Shown here one piece after another: positions 1-9,964 of a DNA stretch of 64,000 bases (position 1 is the first letter of the stretch; each line of letters starts with the position of its first letter). The notes beneath the pieces are model-generated. The model was not told where the DNA came from. It worked only from the letters and a program-made list of their open reading frames with translations, and searched no databases. Both the position numbers and the translations under genes were made by a program. This stretch comes from Pseudomonadales bacterium (GTDB taxonomy: Bacteria > Pseudomonadota > Gammaproteobacteria > Pseudomonadales > Azotimanducaceae), in NCBI GenBank assembly GCA_011525295.1, contig WTGV01000026.1, forward strand, positions 1-64,000, written 5' to 3'.

Positions 1-379
1 CATTGAACAAGCCCTACAATTTGTCTTCGATGCATTACCGTTTGTGTTAATCGGTGTCCAAAAGGAAGTTATATATGTTTACTTTGTCTTTTATGCAATC
101 AACGGTTTCTACCAACATTCAAACTGCGATGTGCGTCTTGGTCCATTGAACTGGATCGTCGCTGGTCCTGAACTTCATAGATGGCATCATTCTTTGGACC
201 TTAAAGAAGCTAACCATAATTACGGCAATAATCTCATTGTTTGGGATGTCTTGTTTGGAACACGATTCTTACCGAAAGATCATCAAGTCGGTGAACTTGG
301 AATACCTGTAGCAAACTATCCCATGAGCTATATAAGACAATTAGTCGCACCATTTCGACGATATCCTACAACAGATTGA
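1..379 (+). CDS. Sterol desaturase/fatty acid hydroxylase family protein, C-terminal part
   Basis: The reading frame is open from base 2, so the N-terminus lies outside the window. The visible ~125 residues hold the last membrane stretch and the third histidine box (HRWHH, near base 175), followed by the family's usual NYGNNL and WDVLFGT segments. Members are di-iron integral membrane enzymes that hydroxylate or desaturate lipids. The first histidine boxes cannot be seen, so activity is inferred from family. The stop codon overlaps the TTG start of the GH3-like gene (TTGA), which suggests translational coupling and a shared lipid or amide pathway. Confidence 0.85.
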   Translation, partial: IEQALQFVFDALPFVLIGVQKEVIYVYFVFYAINGFYQHSNCDVRLGPLNWIVAGPELHRWHHSLDLKEANHNYGNNLIVWDVLFGTRFLPKDHQVGELGIPVANYPMSYIRQLVAPFRRYPTTD

Positions 380-2022
380 CTTCGATGGGGCTGTTCACTT
401 ACTTTCTGTTCAAAACGGTGCTTACAGTCAAGCAGCGACCGTTTTATCGAGCGATGATGAATGCTGCGAAGGATCCGAACCTCACTCAAGAAGAGGTATT
501 AAAGCGCATCGTACACACAAACCGTGATACGGAATTTGGTCGTAAACACCAATTCAACGGTGTTGAAACTGTGGAACAGTATCGAACACAGGTGCCCGTA
601 CACGACTTTGAACTCTTGCGACCTTACATCGAGAAACAACGGGATTCGGGTACGGAAGCGCTCACAGCAGAACCAGTCGTACACTACAACCGCACTAGTG
701 GTACGACAGGCACACCCAAAGATGTCCCGATTACACAAACTGGTGTCGCAGAGACTCGACAACTTAGCCAATTAGGCGCGTACGCACTTATACAACAAAC
801 TTCAATATTTACCGGTAAAGTGTTCGCAATTGGCGGCGCGGCCGTCGAAGGTCATACTAGCGACGGTACACCAATCGGTTCTGCCTCTGGTTTGATTTAC
901 CGACAACAATCGCGGTTCGTTCGGACAAGATATGCGATCCCACCAGAGGCGTTCGATGTCCAAGATAGTGAGCTCCGATATGTGGTGATGGCAATATATG
1001 GTCTGCGTGAGCAACGAGTCTCGACGATGGCCACAGCCAATCCCTCAACCTTCGTTCGCTTACTAGAAGTAATCAACAACAATAGCGACGACATCCTTAC
1101 ACACATCAAACTGGGTACTCTACCTAATTGCGAAATTTCTCTTCCAATCGTTCAAGCGAATCCAGCACGAGCCGAACAACTTCGAAACCTGATTTCCAAG
1201 AGACAGACATTGACCTATTCAGACATTTGGCCGAATGTGAAAGGAGTCGTCGTCTGGTGTGGTGGCAGTTGTCGCTTCGCGGTATCGAAATTACGAAAAT
1301 TACTACCGTCTAAAACTCAGATCATCGAATTAGGCTATAACGCCAGCGAAGTTCGTGGCACCATCAACGTCGATATTAACAAGAACCTATGTTTACCTTC
1401 GCTTCAACATGTTTACTTTGAATTTGTCCCCGTCGACGAATGGGAGAACGATCAACAAAACTTCCTGGGGCTACACGAACTTCAAGAAGACACGTTTTAC
1501 TACATATTCATCACTACTTCTAGTGGGCTATATCGATACAACATTAACGATGTAGTCCGAGTCACAGGTAAGATCCATGCGACTCCAACGTTGGAGTTCG
1601 TTCGTAAGGGACGTGGCGTAACCAACATTACTGGAGAGAAACTCACGGAATCCCAAGTCATGGAGGGTATGGAGCAATTGTGTTCCGAGTTGTCTATCGA
1701 TCCGGACTTTTTCGTGCTCCTAGCCGATGAACTGAAGTCTTCTTATGTATTGTGTATTGAACTAAATTCCTATCACGACCCAAACGCTCTAATCCAAGCA
1801 TTCGACCGCATTCTCCAACGACTTAACATTGAGTATGAGTCAAAACGTAAGAGTGAGCGCTTAGGTGCGATGCGATATCACCGCTTGCCTGCTGGTGCCG
1901 GATACACTTATCGCAGTGAATTGATTCGCGCAGGGCAGCGAGATTCACAGTTCAAGTACCAACATTTGCAATGTCTCAGAACAACGTCGTTGCAACTAGG
2001 CACCTCGAGCACTACAACTTAG
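376..2022 (+). CDS. GH3-type acyl-adenylating protein
   Basis: A 548-residue protein of the GH3 auxin-responsive family, whose plant members adenylate a carboxylic acid and conjugate it to an amino acid. The ATP-binding loop TSGTTGTPK lies near residue 107; the later YRYNINDVVRV and GEKLTE segments are typical of the adenylate-forming fold. Length is normal for bacterial members. The TTG start at 376 overlaps the upstream stop; an ATG at 385 is the alternative, and neither has a clear ribosome-binding site. Bacterial GH3 substrates are mostly unknown. Its coupling to a lipid hydroxylase suggests a fatty or other carboxylic acid acceptor, which is inference. Confidence 0.85.
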   Translation: MTSMGLFTYFLFKTVLTVKQRPFYRAMMNAAKDPNLTQEEVLKRIVHTNRDTEFGRKHQFNGVETVEQYRTQVPVHDFELLRPYIEKQRDSGTEALTAEPVVHYNRTSGTTGTPKDVPITQTGVAETRQLSQLGAYALIQQTSIFTGKVFAIGGAAVEGHTSDGTPIGSASGLIYRQQSRFVRTRYAIPPEAFDVQDSELRYVVMAIYGLREQRVSTMATANPSTFVRLLEVINNNSDDILTHIKLGTLPNCEISLPIVQANPARAEQLRNLISKRQTLTYSDIWPNVKGVVVWCGGSCRFAVSKLRKLLPSKTQIIELGYNASEVRGTINVDINKNLCLPSLQHVYFEFVPVDEWENDQQNFLGLHELQEDTFYYIFITTSSGLYRYNINDVVRVTGKIHATPTLEFVRKGRGVTNITGEKLTESQVMEGMEQLCSELSIDPDFFVLLADELKSSYVLCIELNSYHDPNALIQAFDRILQRLNIEYESKRKSERLGAMRYHRLPAGAGYTYRSELIRAGQRDSQFKYQHLQCLRTTSLQLGTSSTTT

Positions 2023-2087
2023 TCGTACTGGTATACGAGGGTAATCGCTCCGCGCGATATGGCCCAAACTAAGAACTGTTTCATATT

Positions 2088-3191
2088 TTGAAGTTCGAAA
2101 TTTTCAGTTTTCCAGTTCCATTCAGGCGAGTGTTCCGCCACTCGTCGGCATCGCGCGAACAAGCAGAAAACTTTATCGTTCGAGCCACTATCGATCAGCA
2201 AATATCTGGCTGGGGAGAGAGCTGTCCACGAGAGTACGTAACAGGTGAGTCTATTGGAACTTGCAAACAGTTTCTTCAGGACAACCAGGAGTCTCTCCAA
2301 GCTATAGAAGACATTGGCTCTCTGCGTTCGTGGATCGACGACCACGAACATTTGATTGATCAAAATCCGAGTGCTTTCTGTGCGATCGAACTTGCTCTAC
2401 TTGATGCGCTTGGAAAAGAACATTCCTTACCAGTAGAGACACTTCTCGGCATTGATCAGTTGCGCGAAACTATCAGCTATTCAGCGGTACTAGGAGACTC
2501 CCCTTATCTCGTTTACTGGCTTCTAGCGCAACGCTTTCGTGCGCGCGGCTTCCGAAGCATGAAGATCAAACTATCGGGGATTCTCGACAGAGATTGTCAG
2601 AAGTTGCAGATGAAGCAGACCAAGCGGTTACACAAAAGGACGATCCGTCTCGACGCGAACAATCTGTGGAGTTCGGTTGAAGATTGCTCGAACTACCTCC
2701 AGCAACTTCCAAAAGCATATTGGGCAATCGAAGAGCCCTTACAACCCAGAGACTCCACAGAACTAATCAAACTAGCAGAACGCATAGAGGCGGACATCAT
2801 TTTGGACGAGAGTGTAACGCGAACAAATGACCTTACCCACTATGACGGAGCAAAATGGGTCGTTAACTTGCGCGTTTCTAAACTTGGAGGAATTCACCGA
2901 GCGATTCAAGTCGCGCGAGTGGCCAAAACTCGTGGGCTCAATACCATCGTAGGAGCACACGTCGGAGAAACCAGCATATTAACACGTGCCGGAATCGTTC
3001 TCATTCAATATCTAAAGAATTCACAGCTTGCTGCCGAAGGAGCGTTCGGTACACATCTGCTCACGCGTGACCTTGCCACTGAACCGCTTCGGTTTGAGCG
3101 TAACGGCCAACTCCGACTATCTCGAACTAGTTGTCTTGCTCAGCCTGGTTTGGGGTTGAAGATACGGACGGACTTACTTAAGCCAGACTGA
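2088..3191 (+). CDS. Enolase-superfamily dipeptide epimerase-like protein
   Basis: A 367-residue member of the mandelate racemase/muconate-lactonizing group, closest in layout to L-Ala-D/L-Glu epimerases. Visible active-site elements are the KxK pair (K159, K161 in SMKIK), metal ligands D189 (LDANN), E215/E216 (EEPL) and D240 (LDES), and the second base K265 (RVSKLGG). The catalytic set is complete, so it should be active. It starts with TTG at 2088, 65 bases after the GH3-like gene on the same strand. The exact substrate cannot be read from sequence; dipeptide or other amino-acid derivative is likely. It ends 13 bases before the convergent uvrA stop. Confidence 0.82.
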   Translation: MKFEIFSFPVPFRRVFRHSSASREQAENFIVRATIDQQISGWGESCPREYVTGESIGTCKQFLQDNQESLQAIEDIGSLRSWIDDHEHLIDQNPSAFCAIELALLDALGKEHSLPVETLLGIDQLRETISYSAVLGDSPYLVYWLLAQRFRARGFRSMKIKLSGILDRDCQKLQMKQTKRLHKRTIRLDANNLWSSVEDCSNYLQQLPKAYWAIEEPLQPRDSTELIKLAERIEADIILDESVTRTNDLTHYDGAKWVVNLRVSKLGGIHRAIQVARVAKTRGLNTIVGAHVGETSILTRAGIVLIQYLKNSQLAAEGAFGTHLLTRDLATEPLRFERNGQLRLSRTSCLAQPGLGLKIRTDLLKPD

Positions 3192-3204
3192 TCTCTGCTA
3201 AAGG

Positions 3205-6066
3205 TTATAGGTGCTCACGTAGATAGTGACCAGTGTACGACGACTGGGTACTCGCGATTTCTTCTGGGGTACCGGTCGCGATCACCTCGCCACCTCCTTT
3301 TCCACCCTCTGGACCTAAGTCGATCACGTGGTCTGCAGTCTTAATAACGTCTAAATGATGTTCAATAACCAGTACAGTATTACCAGATTCAACAAGTCGA
3401 TTTAAACAATCTAAGAGTTTTGAAATATCTGCAAGATGCAAACCTGTGGTGGGTTCATCGAGTATATAAAGAGTGTGTCCTCGTCTTTGAAGTTTCGAGA
3501 GTTCCGCGCCGAGTTTTACACGCTGCGCTTCGCCACCAGAGAGCGTCGTCGCCGACTGCCCGAGGGTGAGATACCCTAAACCAAGTTCATTTAGAACTGA
3601 AATTTTCTTAGCGATGCTTGGTACACCTTGGAAGAAATCCACTGCCTCTTCAATAGACAAGTCCAATACATCAGCAATAGTCTTTCCGTTGTATTCAATC
3701 TCCAAAGTCTCTTGATTGAAGCGCTGGCCTTTGCAGGTACCACAAATCACTTCAACGTCTGGCATGAAATACAGTTTTGTTGCGATTACCCCCTCTCCTT
3801 GACATTCGTCGCAACGTCCGCCTTTGACGTTAAAACTAAATCTGCCAGGCTTGTACCCGCGCGCGGTCGCTTCCGCACTCTTCGCGAAGAGATTTCGAAT
3901 TAGGTCGTAAACGCCTACGTAGGTCGACGGATTAGATCTACTGTTGCGCCCGATAGGAGTCTGATCAATATTGATCACTCGCGTTATGTGTTCGATACCC
4001 TCCAATCCTTGATGTTGTCCCGAAAGTGAGCGCGTGTCGACCAATTGCTTCCACAACTCCTTAAACAGAATCTCATTTACTAGCGTCGATTTCCCGGATC
4101 CTGATGCCCCAGTGACACAAACAAACAACCCCAAAGGCAGCTCGACATCAATAGTCTTGAGGTTATTCTCCGCCGCACCTAGTACTGTGAGAGTCTTACC
4201 ATTGTGAGTTCGTCGTCGGTTCGGAACATCTATAGCTTTCTTTCCGGAGAGATACTGCCCGGTAAGTGACTCTGAACATCGCAACAGATCGCTAAAGGAT
4301 CCACTCACGACGATCTGGCCACCGTGTACTCCTGGACCAGGACCAAGCTCTACTAGGTGATCAGCGGAACGTATCGTGTCTTCATCGTGCTCCACCACGA
4401 TTACGGTGTTGCCAAGATCGCGCATTGATCGAAGAGTTTTAATCATCTTTTCATTGTCTCTCGGATGGAGACCGATCGACGGTTCATCCAAAACGTAGAG
4501 CATGCCCATAAGCCCAGAACCAATTTGCGTCGACAGGCGAATACGTTGAGCTTCGCCGCCCGATAGGGTCCCAGAAGTTCGATTTAAATTGAGATAGTCC
4601 AATCCAATTCCGAGAAGCAGCTCCAGACGTTTCAGTATTTCTTGTCGAATCTGTTGTCCAGCTTCGCGATTGCGATCACCACCCGACATATTGTTCAATT
4701 TCGAACTCAGTTCATCGAGATTAAATTGACCTAGATCAAAAATGGAGTGTCCGTCGATCGTGAACAACACCCTAGTACGCTTCAGACGAGTCCCTTTGCA
4801 ATCCGCACAACGATACTCGACCATTACGCGATCCAAGTAAGCTTCCATACCAGAATTAGGCACGTCGCGTTGTTTATACCATCGATAATGCGACTCGATT
4901 TGTCCTGCCACTCCACGAAAATTACTGGGCCATCGGAGCCAACGTTCTTTACGTTCTTTCACGTCCGGTGGTATCTGTAACTTAACGAGTTTCCCTTGAG
5001 TCCCATACATTACTAAATTGCGATGTTCCTCACTGAGTTCGCGCCAAGGGGTATCCAAAGAAAAACCATACTCTTCTGCTACTGAATAAAGCAAATATCC
5101 ATTAAATTGGTCCACTTTGTACGAGAATGCGTCCCGCAGGAAACAACCTTCGCGAATGCTGGCCTCGGGGTTAGTTACCAGCAAATCGGGGTGAGTCTGT
5201 TTATCCCGGCCGACACCACCGCAAGTGCGACAAGCACTTTCGGGATTATTGAACATGAAGAAATCTGGTACGATGTCACCGTACACCAGACCGTGAGTCT
5301 TGCTCCCAAACTCCTGTGCAAACTTCGTTTTAGCCGATGCTTGGAGCCCCTTAACGATACCGACCGTCATAAGTGAGTCACCAACTCGCAAAGAATGTTC
5401 CACCGCGGCTTTTAGCTGTTTCTCTACTCCGGCAACGAGGGTGATCTGATCGACTACCGCGAATATTCGCGGTTCGCCTTCCAGTGCTTCAGGTACTTCC
5501 TGCGTCAAATCGATCGGATCATCATCAATATATACCTTTCGACAGCCTTGTTTTCGAATCTCAGTAAACAGTACTTTGGGCTCTTCTCCATAAATTTGAA
5601 AGACAGGGGCTAACAGTTCAAACTCCGTTCCTGCTGGCAAAGACATCAATGCCTCAACAATCGTTGACGTTGTTTTGATTGGGACCGGTTCGTTGGTGTA
5701 CGGACAATGTCCATCGGCGATCGTAGCAAACAATAGATTCAGATAACTTGAAATGTCTGTGAGCGTACCGACCGTCGAACGTGGGTTTCGCGCCAGTGTC
5801 TTCTGTTCAATCGAAATCACGGGCGAAAGACCGTAGATGAAATCGACATCCGGTTTTTCAACCTGTGCGATGAACCGTTTTGCGTAGGACGACAGTGACT
5901 CCATGTATCGTCGCTGTCCTTCGGCATAAATCGTATCAAACGCTAACGACGACTTTCCCGACCCTGACAGGCCGGTGACGACGATCAATTTGTCTCGTGG
6001 TAATTCAACTGTGAGGTTCTTGAGGTTGTGTACCCGCGAACCTTGCACCAGGATCGTACTACGCAT
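3205..6066 (-). CDS. uvrA: UvrA excinuclease ABC subunit A (variant first zinc module)
   Basis: A 953-residue ABC-type DNA damage sensor of nucleotide excision repair. Walker A GLSGSGKS is at residues 32-39; two LSGGEAQR signatures and the second Walker A (GASGSGKS) are present, as are the C-terminal zinc module (CDEC and CGTC) and a CADC pair mid-protein. The first zinc module is incomplete: only one CxxC (C279, C282) is seen, where canonical UvrA has two pairs. Wording such as [15 protein letters not shown] resembles the UvrA-like form common in Bacteroidetes more than the E. coli form, so this may be a paralog or an acquired copy. It shares its strand with the nucleotidyltransferase gene 52 bases upstream. 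Confidence 0.95.
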   Translation of the reverse strand: MRSTILVQGSRVHNLKNLTVELPRDKLIVVTGLSGSGKSSLAFDTIYAEGQRRYMESLSSYAKRFIAQVEKPDVDFIYGLSPVISIEQKTLARNPRSTVGTLTDISSYLNLLFATIADGHCPYTNEPVPIKTTSTIVEALMSLPAGTEFELLAPVFQIYGEEPKVLFTEIRKQGCRKVYIDDDPIDLTQEVPEALEGEPRIFAVVDQITLVAGVEKQLKAAVEHSLRVGDSLMTVGIVKGLQASAKTKFAQEFGSKTHGLVYGDIVPDFFMFNNPESACRTCGGVGRDKQTHPDLLVTNPEASIREGCFLRDAFSYKVDQFNGYLLYSVAEEYGFSLDTPWRELSEEHRNLVMYGTQGKLVKLQIPPDVKERKERWLRWPSNFRGVAGQIESHYRWYKQRDVPNSGMEAYLDRVMVEYRCADCKGTRLKRTRVLFTIDGHSIFDLGQFNLDELSSKLNNMSGGDRNREAGQQIRQEILKRLELLLGIGLDYLNLNRTSGTLSGGEAQRIRLSTQIGSGLMGMLYVLDEPSIGLHPRDNEKMIKTLRSMRDLGNTVIVVEHDEDTIRSADHLVELGPGPGVHGGQIVVSGSFSDLLRCSESLTGQYLSGKKAIDVPNRRRTHNGKTLTVLGAAENNLKTIDVELPLGLFVCVTGASGSGKSTLVNEILFKELWKQLVDTRSLSGQHQGLEGIEHITRVINIDQTPIGRNSRSNPSTYVGVYDLIRNLFAKSAEATARGYKPGRFSFNVKGGRCDECQGEGVIATKLYFMPDVEVICGTCKGQRFNQETLEIEYNGKTIADVLDLSIEEAVDFFQGVPSIAKKISVLNELGLGYLTLGQSATTLSGGEAQRVKLGAELSKLQRRGHTLYILDEPTTGLHLADISKLLDCLNRLVESGNTVLVIEHHLDVIKTADHVIDLGPEGGKGGGEVIATGTPEEIASTQSSYTGHYLREHL

Positions 6067-6118
6067 TCTTGAATCCGGGTTCGAATTGTATTAGGCTATG
6101 CTCAACCAAAGCGGAGTC

Positions 6119-7048
6119 TCAACTGGGTCGAGCATAGAAAAATGCAAGCTCTTGAACTCGAACGCGACTCAAGGGTGTGAGAGCAAGGTCTGTGGACGCC
6201 TTTTCGATAGCACCGATATCCGAGAGCCATTCACAAGCCAACGCTAGACCTTCGACACCATAATTTCGACGAAAATAATGCTCAATTTGAGTCATAGACC
6301 TAGGTTCTCCACCGGCTTCCTGCAAGTATTCCAGCACCGGCGAAAATAATGAGTCTGCCTTTGATTCAAGGTACTCATCGACTGCAACTAATCCTTTCTC
6401 TATCATTGCTCTGGTTACCGGCTTTGAAATCAAATCAGAATAAATCACTCCAAATAGAGCTGGATTTAGTGGTAGTGCGCGAGGTAAGCAATCTCGGTCG
6501 ACTAGTTCTCCATGTAGACTAATTTCGATGTCTGCTATCGCTGACGCAGTTCCAAGCAACCAAGTCGTGGTGTATGCAATGTCGTCTTTGACTTCATACC
6601 ACTTTCTTGCCTTGTACAAAAGCGCTAGCGCAAATTGCGCGGAGTTTAACACTTGGGTCTTCAGATCCCGTTCTCCTAAACTTTTAATTTGCTGGACCAA
6701 GGCATCGATGGATGGATCTCGACTATACACGAGAGACCCTCGTGCATACACGGAGTGCCTGCTTGAATTGTGAAATGAACTCTCGAGTTCTCGACGAAAC
6801 TCAGCCCTTGGTACTACCTGAGCGTGTATATTAATATCGTCTACGACAAGAGCGAGTGAATGCGACTGGACTTTTTTGTCATCCGCACTAATGAACACGA
6901 GATCAATGTCTGACTTGTCCCAGACCACGTCATAGGCAAGACTTCCACAGAGTATTGCAGCGAGAATCTGCCTGTCATCTTTGACCTCTTCTAGTAGTGA
7001 ATCAAGAGCATCTTGAAATCGTGCTTTGGTCGTTAAATTGGCAGTCAT
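6119..7048 (-). CDS. Nucleotidyltransferase-fold protein
   Basis: A 309-residue protein with the polymerase-beta-type nucleotidyltransferase signature: G35-S36 followed by D47-x-D49 (KSDIDLVFI). A third carboxylate may be supplied by the DDINIH segment. The long alpha-helical C-terminal half resembles the substrate-binding part of aminoglycoside or nucleotide-transferring enzymes but has no motif that I recognise. No HEPN partner gene lies beside it, so a toxin-antitoxin role is not supported. It sits upstream of uvrA on the same strand. Substrate unknown. Confidence 0.6.
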   Translation of the reverse strand: MTANLTTKARFQDALDSLLEEVKDDRQILAAILCGSLAYDVVWDKSDIDLVFISADDKKVQSHSLALVVDDINIHAQVVPRAEFRRELESSFHNSSRHSVYARGSLVYSRDPSIDALVQQIKSLGERDLKTQVLNSAQFALALLYKARKWYEVKDDIAYTTTWLLGTASAIADIEISLHGELVDRDCLPRALPLNPALFGVIYSDLISKPVTRAMIEKGLVAVDEYLESKADSLFSPVLEYLQEAGGEPRSMTQIEHYFRRNYGVEGLALACEWLSDIGAIEKASTDLALTPLSRVRVQELAFFYARPS

Positions 7049-7373
7049 TGACTAGTAGGTCCGATGAAATGTAAGATGCAGAACGGTCGTTGATGAAACA
7101 CAAGCCCAGTAGTTTTTTCTTCGAAAACAACGCGGTCAATTCATCAATTTCTAACTTCCTTCAAACAGAAGTGTGCATATTAAGGAATTAAGCATTAAAA
7201 TTGTTGCTACAGTTACGTTATACACGAGTCGTGGAGAATACCCTGAGGAGGAGTATTGTTCTTCGTTAGTCTCAGTCTTGAACGACAAGATTGGTTGGTG
7301 GCTACTGTTTAAAGGAACTAACTGCGAGCGTGTGAATTAGCTTCAATTTGGAATATGTAAGGAGAATTTGTCT
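7049..7373. other. 325-base divergent intergenic region
   Basis: Lies between the nucleotidyltransferase gene (-) and the TonB-dependent receptor (+), so it must carry promoters for both. I see no convincing -35/-10 pair and no cobalamin riboswitch core. A purine-rich GAGGAGG at about 7245-7251 is flanked by a short inverted repeat (AATAC near 7237, GTATT near 7253) and precedes a possible 18-codon reading frame starting with TTG at 7256 and ending at 7312. The receptor's own ribosome-binding site AAGGAGAA is at about 7359-7366. Confidence 0.5.
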
Positions 7374-9815
7374 ATGCCAATCCAACATCGTATGGTTCGC
7401 TCATGGGTGCTAGCAGTAGCCGTGCTAGTGTTGCCTTTTTCCTTGTTTGCACAAGAAGAAGACGAGACAGACACCGACGCGACAGTTGATGCTACGGCTA
7501 TCGAAGACGCTGAAGATATCGAAGAACTTACCGTTTTAGGATCCAGAAGTTTAACACCACGTACGGTTGAAGATTCCACCGCACCGATAGACTTTTTCAA
7601 TGGGGAGGAGCTACTTACCATTGGGAACACTGCTGACATCACGGATGCACTCCGGGCTAATGTTCCTTATTTCAATGCTTCAATGGCTTCTGGCGACGGC
7701 GATACGTTTGTACGACCGACATCTCTAAGAGGCCTCGCACCCGATCAGCACTTGGTGATGATTAACGGTAAACGCCGTCATCGTGCGGCTCTCATTGCTG
7801 AGTTCGTTCCAGCAGCTGGTAAAGGGGCACACGGTCCGAATATCGGCATGATTCCGACTATCGCGATGGACAGCGTCCAGATCCTACGGGATGGAGCGTC
7901 GGCGCAATATGGATCTGATGCGATTTCAGGAGTGATCAACTTTCAAATGAAAGAAGACAATTCTGGAGCGACGTTGCGAACGCAATACGGTACGTTCTAC
8001 GATGGAGAAACCGCATACAAAATTGAAGGAAACGTCGGTCTGATGCTCGGGGACGACGGCTTTTTTAATATTAGCTTCGAGTCTACTTACAACGAAGGCC
8101 ACTCTCGAGGGCAAGAACGTTTTGACGCACAAGCGTTAAAAGACGCCGGTGTTCCCTTTGTCGGGTTTGACTCTCCTTTTCGAGATAGGCTTGCGCAAAC
8201 CTGGGGAAGACCCCAAACGCAAAACCTCCTCATCTTCTGGAATGCTGGGCGTCCCTTTGTGAAAGAAACCAGCTTATATTCCTTCGGCAACATTTCCCGT
8301 ACGAGTGGTCGATATCGCTTTTTCTACCGAAATCCGAATCACGCGACGCTTACGGCTCTGTCTGAGTTAGGCTTTACTGGACTTCCCTGGGGATTCACGC
8401 CGTACTTCGACGGTGAGACCGATGACTACTCCATCGTAGTTGGGTGGAAAGGTACATACGGCAGGAATGTGGCGTTCGACGTTAGTAGTACTGTTGGACG
8501 AAACATGATCGACTTTACTCTAAATAATACGATTAACCAATCCATCGGACTGAACGACAGAAACGTACCTCGTCAGCGAGATTTTGATGTGGGTGCATTG
8601 AAACAGTATGAGTGGAACGTGAACGCAGATTTTGGTCGTCCATGGATTAATGACATGTATTTAGCCTACGGCATGGAGTGGCGATTAGAGGTCTTCACGA
8701 TCTTTCCCGGAGAAGCGGTCTCGTATGAAGGAGTCGGAGCCAGTGGCTTTCGTGGTTTACATCCAGCGGACTCTGGTAAATTTGATCGTCAAAACTATGG
8801 TGCGTACTTCGAATTGGAAAAGGAACGCGAGAGACTGCTGTGGCAGTATGCAACTAGGTTCGAAGCGTATGAAGACTTTGGCTTAACTCTCAATGGTAAA
8901 GTAGCCTTCCGCTACAAATTTGAAGACCGTATCACGGGTCGCGGCGCGATTTCAACCGGTTTCCACGCCCCGACGCCAGGTCAGATCAACATTCAGAAAA
9001 TAACCACCACGTTTGATACAAATGTAGGTGGGGAAGTTGCACAGGGTCTTGTTAAGTCGGACTCGCCACTTGCTATTGCTGCTGGTGGTAAACCACTACA
9101 AGAGGAAACTTCGATAAATTACAGCGTCGGTGCTGTAGTAGATCTAGACGATGTCTTTGAGAGTGCTCAAATAACAATCGACGTCTACGTTATCGACATC
9201 AAAGACCGCATCTACAAAACACAGACAATACCCGTTGAAGAACCCGCAACAGGTGCACAAACGAACATTTCTTTCTACACGAATGCTCTAGATGTGCAAT
9301 CAAGCGGATTTGACATTGTGTATACCGTTCCTTTTGTATATCAAGAATACGTAAGTGATCTGAGCCTTGCAATCAGCCATAACAAGGTTGAGGTTGAAGG
9401 TCAGGGTTTAGTAAATGGTATCGCCCCAGTACCCGTTGCGGATATTGAAGATATTGAAAATAGCTATCCGAAATTGAAAATTACATTCTCTTCTACGACG
9501 TACCTTTCTCCGAAGTGGGAATTGGTAGTACGAAGTCAGTATTACGGTAGACACTTTGACGAGCGAGGTCGAATCGGTGGTAGCCCACCAACCAAAGAAC
9601 TTGACGCATCTATTTACTTCGACCTCATCACGAAGTACCAAATAAATGATGTAATGACTTTTGAATTTGGTGCTATCAATCTATTCCACAACTTTGTCGA
9701 CACCATCGGAGAACCGTATGCGAACCGGTTGAATGTGGGATTACCGTACGCGCGTAGAACCGCAGCTAATTTTGAAGGCGGGTCTATTTACGCTACTTTC
9801 GGCTTGTCGTGGTAA
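7374..9815 (+). CDS. TonB-dependent outer membrane receptor
   Basis: An 813-residue outer membrane protein. The start was placed at ATG 7374 because AAGGAGAA ends 7 bases upstream; the in-frame TTG at 7368 would be too close. A signal peptide covers about residues 1-26, followed by an acidic linker and a TonB-box-like EELTVLGSR. The plug domain carries SLRGLAPDQHLVMINGKRRH and VQILRDGASAQYGSDAISGVINF-type motifs, then a ~600-residue beta barrel ending in an aromatic residue (FGLSW). Such receptors import siderophores, vitamins or sugars using TonB; the ligand cannot be told here. It is followed by a strong terminator, so it is probably monocistronic. Confidence 0.93.
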   Translation: MPIQHRMVRSWVLAVAVLVLPFSLFAQEEDETDTDATVDATAIEDAEDIEELTVLGSRSLTPRTVEDSTAPIDFFNGEELLTIGNTADITDALRANVPYFNASMASGDGDTFVRPTSLRGLAPDQHLVMINGKRRHRAALIAEFVPAAGKGAHGPNIGMIPTIAMDSVQILRDGASAQYGSDAISGVINFQMKEDNSGATLRTQYGTFYDGETAYKIEGNVGLMLGDDGFFNISFESTYNEGHSRGQERFDAQALKDAGVPFVGFDSPFRDRLAQTWGRPQTQNLLIFWNAGRPFVKETSLYSFGNISRTSGRYRFFYRNPNHATLTALSELGFTGLPWGFTPYFDGETDDYSIVVGWKGTYGRNVAFDVSSTVGRNMIDFTLNNTINQSIGLNDRNVPRQRDFDVGALKQYEWNVNADFGRPWINDMYLAYGMEWRLEVFTIFPGEAVSYEGVGASGFRGLHPADSGKFDRQNYGAYFELEKERERLLWQYATRFEAYEDFGLTLNGKVAFRYKFEDRITGRGAISTGFHAPTPGQINIQKITTTFDTNVGGEVAQGLVKSDSPLAIAAGGKPLQEETSINYSVGAVVDLDDVFESAQITIDVYVIDIKDRIYKTQTIPVEEPATGAQTNISFYTNALDVQSSGFDIVYTVPFVYQEYVSDLSLAISHNKVEVEGQGLVNGIAPVPVADIEDIENSYPKLKITFSSTTYLSPKWELVVRSQYYGRHFDERGRIGGSPPTKELDASIYFDLITKYQINDVMTFEFGAINLFHNFVDTIGEPYANRLNVGLPYARRTAANFEGGSIYATFGLSW

Positions 9816-9872
9816 GCAATCGATCGAAATACCAAACACTAACCGTAAATACTCAACCTGACTGAGTGAAAG

Positions 9873-9912
9873 CAGGCCGTGTCGCGAGACTCGGCCTGTT
9901 CTTCACTTTGTT
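9873..9912 (+). terminator. Rho-independent terminator after the TonB-dependent receptor
   Basis: A GC-rich hairpin: CAGGCCG (9873-9879) pairs with CGGCCTG (9892-9898), with an inner GTC/GAC pair closing a GCGA tetraloop, followed by a T-rich run. GTGAA upstream and TTCAC downstream extend the symmetry. Confidence 0.85.
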
Positions 9913-9964
9913 GTTTTGTTACGTTCAGACAGTCTATTCACGCTAAAGAGTTGATTCTCAGACC

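Noticed and set aside
6119..7048. MntA-type antitoxin
   Set aside because: There is no HEPN toxin gene next to it, and the protein is about twice the length of minimal nucleotidyltransferase antitoxins.
7049..7373. Cobalamin riboswitch upstream of the TonB-dependent receptor
   Set aside because: I looked for the conserved core (GCCACTG and neighbouring elements) and did not find it.
7343..7642. 99-residue Ser-rich frame antisense to the receptor N-terminus
   Set aside because: Complement of the acidic linker of the receptor; no start site context.
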